A DNA stretch of 8,558 nt, taken from positions 1-8,558 of the forward strand of contig NATJ01000074.1 in assembly GCA_002085305.1 (NCBI GenBank). Reading direction: 5' to 3'. Shown piece after piece: positions 6,410 through 8,558 of the stretch. This stretch comes from Epsilonproteobacteria bacterium 4484_65. Its GTDB lineage: Bacteria > Campylobacterota > Campylobacteria > Campylobacterales > Sulfurovaceae. The position numbers and the translations under genes were made by a program. The notes beneath the pieces were generated by a model. That model was not told the DNA's origin. It made no database searches and saw only the letters and a list, made by a program, of their open reading frames with translations. Position 1 is the first letter of the stretch. Every line of letters begins with the position of its first letter.

Positions 6410-7776
6410 TGAAAAGAAGGTATCTATTGGGTGTTGCCTTGTGGATAACCGTACAAATACTCTACGCACAAGGCACTGTCACCATCGGCAAAACAATGTA
6501 TCAAAACCAAGCCTTCACTGCCAAAGATAAACATATCTTTGATACTGACTGGGAAGGTTTGCGTGTATGGCGATGGAGCAAGGCGCAGAACTATTGTGAA
6601 AAGCTCAAGCTTGATGGTTATGATGGTTGGAGGGTTGCGAGTAAAAAAGAACTGGAGAAGATCATGACTTCTACACCATCCGAAAGCGGACTCTATGTCA
6701 AGCTGGAGTTTAGTAAGAAGATGCCACCTCTTGGTGGCAAGTATGATGATGTCTGGTTCTGGACTCGTGACAGTAAATCATCCAATGTTGCTGCTTTTGT
6801 CAATTTTAAGAAGCATAAAGTTGGCTGGGCGGAAAAAAGCTACAAAGGATATGTACTATGCAGTAGAAATGTTGGCAAAACAGTGAAGCAGCAAGGTGGA
6901 ATTGTCAAACTTAAAAGGTCTATTCTTTTTGAATATCAAAAAAAGGTCTGGAGGAGTGATATGACGCAAAAAGGTACGATGCGTTTAGGTAACTACTCGC
7001 TACTTTATTTTTATTGCCAAAATTTTCCAAATGCTTCTATCCCGACTGCAAGCAAATTGATCAAACATAAAAAAACCACTTACTTTTTTGCCTATAAAGG
7101 TAAAAATAAAAAGAGTCTGAACCTATACAGAACCAACGGTACGACTAAAGGTGCAAAAAAAGTAGGCAGCATAGGCAATTATGTTGCTTACTCTCCTATT
7201 TGGGTTGGTGATAAGCTTTATTTTTTCAGCAGTGAATCTCTTCCACAGCAAGACTATCCTGCCGAAGAGAAATTATGGATGTTTGATACAAAAACAAATA
7301 GATTAAGATATATGGGAGAAACTGTTACAAACAACTCGTATGATATTTTATTTCCTTTTGCACAGAGTAAGACAAAATTATTTTTTAAACGTTGGTCTTA
7401 TGGAAAAGGAACTATTGCAGGAGTATGGGTAGTCGATCAACAAAAAGGGTTTAAAAAAGTAAAAAGCTTCAAAAAAATGCCAGATCATTTAAAAAGTATA
7501 AAAGTGGCAGGAAAGAATTACAAGTTAAACCCGTTAAAAACCCTGCCATGGGGTTGTGGTGCTGATAGTATCCAAGGAAGTTTTAAAATAGAGAAGAAGT
7601 CTATTTTGTATAAAAATAAACAAATAATAAACCTTTCAAATGTAAAAGATTTGAAAGTCTATGATGTGAAGCTTGTGTTTAATGGTGAAAAATATGCTGT
7701 AATTGTTTCTAATGGGAATTTATGGGGTATAGACAATAGAGGGAACATAAAGAAACTAAAAAATGAAAAGAAGTAA
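6409..7776 (+). CDS. Exported protein: Lcl (DUF1566)-like domain fused to propeller-like 'RTNGTTKG' repeats
   Basis: 455 residues from the ATG at 6409. That start overlaps the previous TGA by one base and lies 5 bases after GGAGG (6399-6403). ATG 6406 is an alternative. The signal peptide runs 1-20 (cleavage LYA20|Gln21). Residues about 22-153 are an Lcl/DUF1566-like domain: 'RWSKAQNYCEKLKLDGYDGWRVASKKELEKI' split over 55-85, 'VWFWTRDS' (115-122), and 'YVLCSRN' (148-154). From about 165 on there are beta-rich units: 'VWRSDMTQKGTMRLG' (180-194) and 'LYRTNGTTKGAKKVG' (239-253) match the 'LWRTDGTxxGTxxV' repeat of secreted propeller-like proteins. 'LWMFDTKTNRLRYMG' (289-303), 'VWVVDQQKGFKKV' (339-351) and 'LWGIDNRGNIKKL' (438-450) look like further blades. 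Ligand or enzyme activity cannot be inferred. It shares its N-terminal domain type with the gene at 3557. It is not a lipoprotein, unlike both flanking genes. Confidence 0.78.
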   Translation: MKRRYLLGVALWITVQILYAQGTVTIGKTMYQNQAFTAKDKHIFDTDWEGLRVWRWSKAQNYCEKLKLDGYDGWRVASKKELEKIMTSTPSESGLYVKLEFSKKMPPLGGKYDDVWFWTRDSKSSNVAAFVNFKKHKVGWAEKSYKGYVLCSRNVGKTVKQQGGIVKLKRSILFEYQKKVWRSDMTQKGTMRLGNYSLLYFYCQNFPNASIPTASKLIKHKKTTYFFAYKGKNKKSLNLYRTNGTTKGAKKVGSIGNYVAYSPIWVGDKLYFFSSESLPQQDYPAEEKLWMFDTKTNRLRYMGETVTNNSYDILFPFAQSKTKLFFKRWSYGKGTIAGVWVVDQQKGFKKVKSFKKMPDHLKSIKVAGKNYKLNPLKTLPWGCGADSIQGSFKIEKKSILYKNKQIINLSNVKDLKVYDVKLVFNGEKYAVIVSNGNLWGIDNRGNIKKLKNEKK

Positions 7777-7797
7777 TACCGTACAGGGAGGTACTAA

Positions 7798-8558
7798 ATG
7801 ATTAATTTTAACAAAATAGCACTATGCACAGGATGTCTTGTAACACTATTTACTTTGAGTGGATGTTCAGCAGAAGCAGTGCAGCAAGAGAGTATAAAGG
7901 AGATGCCCACATCATCAGGGAGTGATATGCACAACATAGCAAGAGCTAACAATGGTTTTGCTTTTGATATGTATCATCAGTTAAATAAAAACAATCAAAA
8001 TCTTTTTTTCTCTCCACTGAGTATCTCGGAAGCCTTGGCTATGACCTATGTAGGTGCAGGCGGAAAAACAAAGTCTGAGATGGCAGCAGTATTGCATTTC
8101 AAAATGTCAGATTATCATTTGAAATATGCATTTAAAGGATTAGACAGCCAACTTAAAAGTTTTAATAGAGCAGAAGATTATACACTTAGAACAGCCAATG
8201 CTATTTGGCCGGAGAAAAGTTTTAGTATTAAAAAAAGTTTTGCTGACGATGTGAAAATGTATTTTTCTTCTAAAAGTTCTGCTATGGATTATAAAAACAA
8301 TGCAGGGGGAGCAAAAAACAGTATCAATAATTGGATCGCAAAACAGACGAATAATCGTATCTTGAATATTATCCCTTCTATAGATCCAAGCACTAAACTC
8401 ATTTTGACCAATGCCGTCTATTTTAAAGCCAAATGGTTACATGAATTTCCTCAAAAAGAAACCGATAAAAAGACATTTTATCTTCAAAATGCTACTGAGA
8501 CCCAAGTAGATATGATGCATCAAAGCATGTATTTTAAATATGCAGAGGGGTCTGACTA
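7798..8558 (+). CDS. Serpin-family lipoprotein (3' partial)
   Basis: Begins with ATG 7798 after GGGAGG (7786-7791) and is open to the window end; 253 residues are visible, roughly two thirds of a normal serpin. The signal ends in lipobox LSGC with Cys23 (+2 Ser), so it would be a lipid-anchored protein outside the inner membrane. From about residue 51 the sequence follows the serpin fold: 'NLFFSPLSISEALAMTYVGA' (68-87), 'GKTKSEMAAVLHF' (89-101), 'YTLRTANAIWPEKSF' (128-142), 'INNWIAKQTNNRI' (176-188) and 'LTNAVYFKAKWLHEF' (203-217), then 'TQVDMM' (235-240). Serpins trap serine or cysteine proteases with a C-terminal reactive loop. That loop and its hinge lie beyond base 8558, so whether this is an inhibitor, and of which protease, cannot be judged. 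It follows the previous stop by 21 bases in the same gene run. Confidence 0.92.
   Translation, partial: MINFNKIALCTGCLVTLFTLSGCSAEAVQQESIKEMPTSSGSDMHNIARANNGFAFDMYHQLNKNNQNLFFSPLSISEALAMTYVGAGGKTKSEMAAVLHFKMSDYHLKYAFKGLDSQLKSFNRAEDYTLRTANAIWPEKSFSIKKSFADDVKMYFSSKSSAMDYKNNAGGAKNSINNWIAKQTNNRILNIIPSIDPSTKLILTNAVYFKAKWLHEFPQKETDKKTFYLQNATETQVDMMHQSMYFKYAEGSD

Noticed and set aside
1..8558. CRISPR array, tRNA, rRNA or insertion sequence
   Set aside because: No regularly spaced repeats, no cloverleaf-like or rRNA-like stretches and no transposase or terminal inverted repeats were seen.

Overview
The window is AT-rich, densely packed bacterial DNA. PqiB/PqiC-type lipid-transport genes, a 7TMR-DISM/HisKA_2 kinase with its response regulator, and extended -10 promoters with weak or no -35 boxes point to a Campylobacterota-like organism (Sulfurovum or Sulfurimonas type). 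That placement is inference from gene content and style, not a database match.

Layout. (1) Bases 1-1025, plus strand: the 3' end of a PqiB-like MCE protein and a complete PqiC-like lipoprotein, overlapping by one base; this is the tail of an envelope lipid-transport operon. (2) Bases 1068-3459, minus strand: a two-component system. The response regulator looks intact. The sensor kinase is split into two overlapping reading frames, and the joined product would have about six instead of seven membrane segments. This suggests an internal deletion that also shifted the frame. (3) Bases 3460-3556: a divergent intergenic region with a good promoter for the next plus-strand gene. (4) Bases 3557-3991: a small exported Cys-rich protein with an Lcl/DUF1566-like fold. 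(5) Bases 4110-8558, plus strand: a promoter followed by a tightly spaced run of five genes, every one with an export signal. They are two tandem paralogs of an unrecognised family, a MORN-repeat lipoprotein, an Lcl-domain protein with 'RTNGTTKG'-type propeller-like repeats, and a serpin lipoprotein cut off by the window end.

How it fits together. Almost everything here is envelope-directed: lipid transport, a sensor kinase with a periplasmic ligand domain, and six exported proteins or lipoproteins on the right-hand side. The serpin-containing gene run is the most unusual part. Its products would sit together outside the inner membrane, but no shared function can be read from the sequence. 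The first gene of the run has no normal start codon where its paralog has one: an ATA stands in the place of ATG behind a good ribosome binding site.
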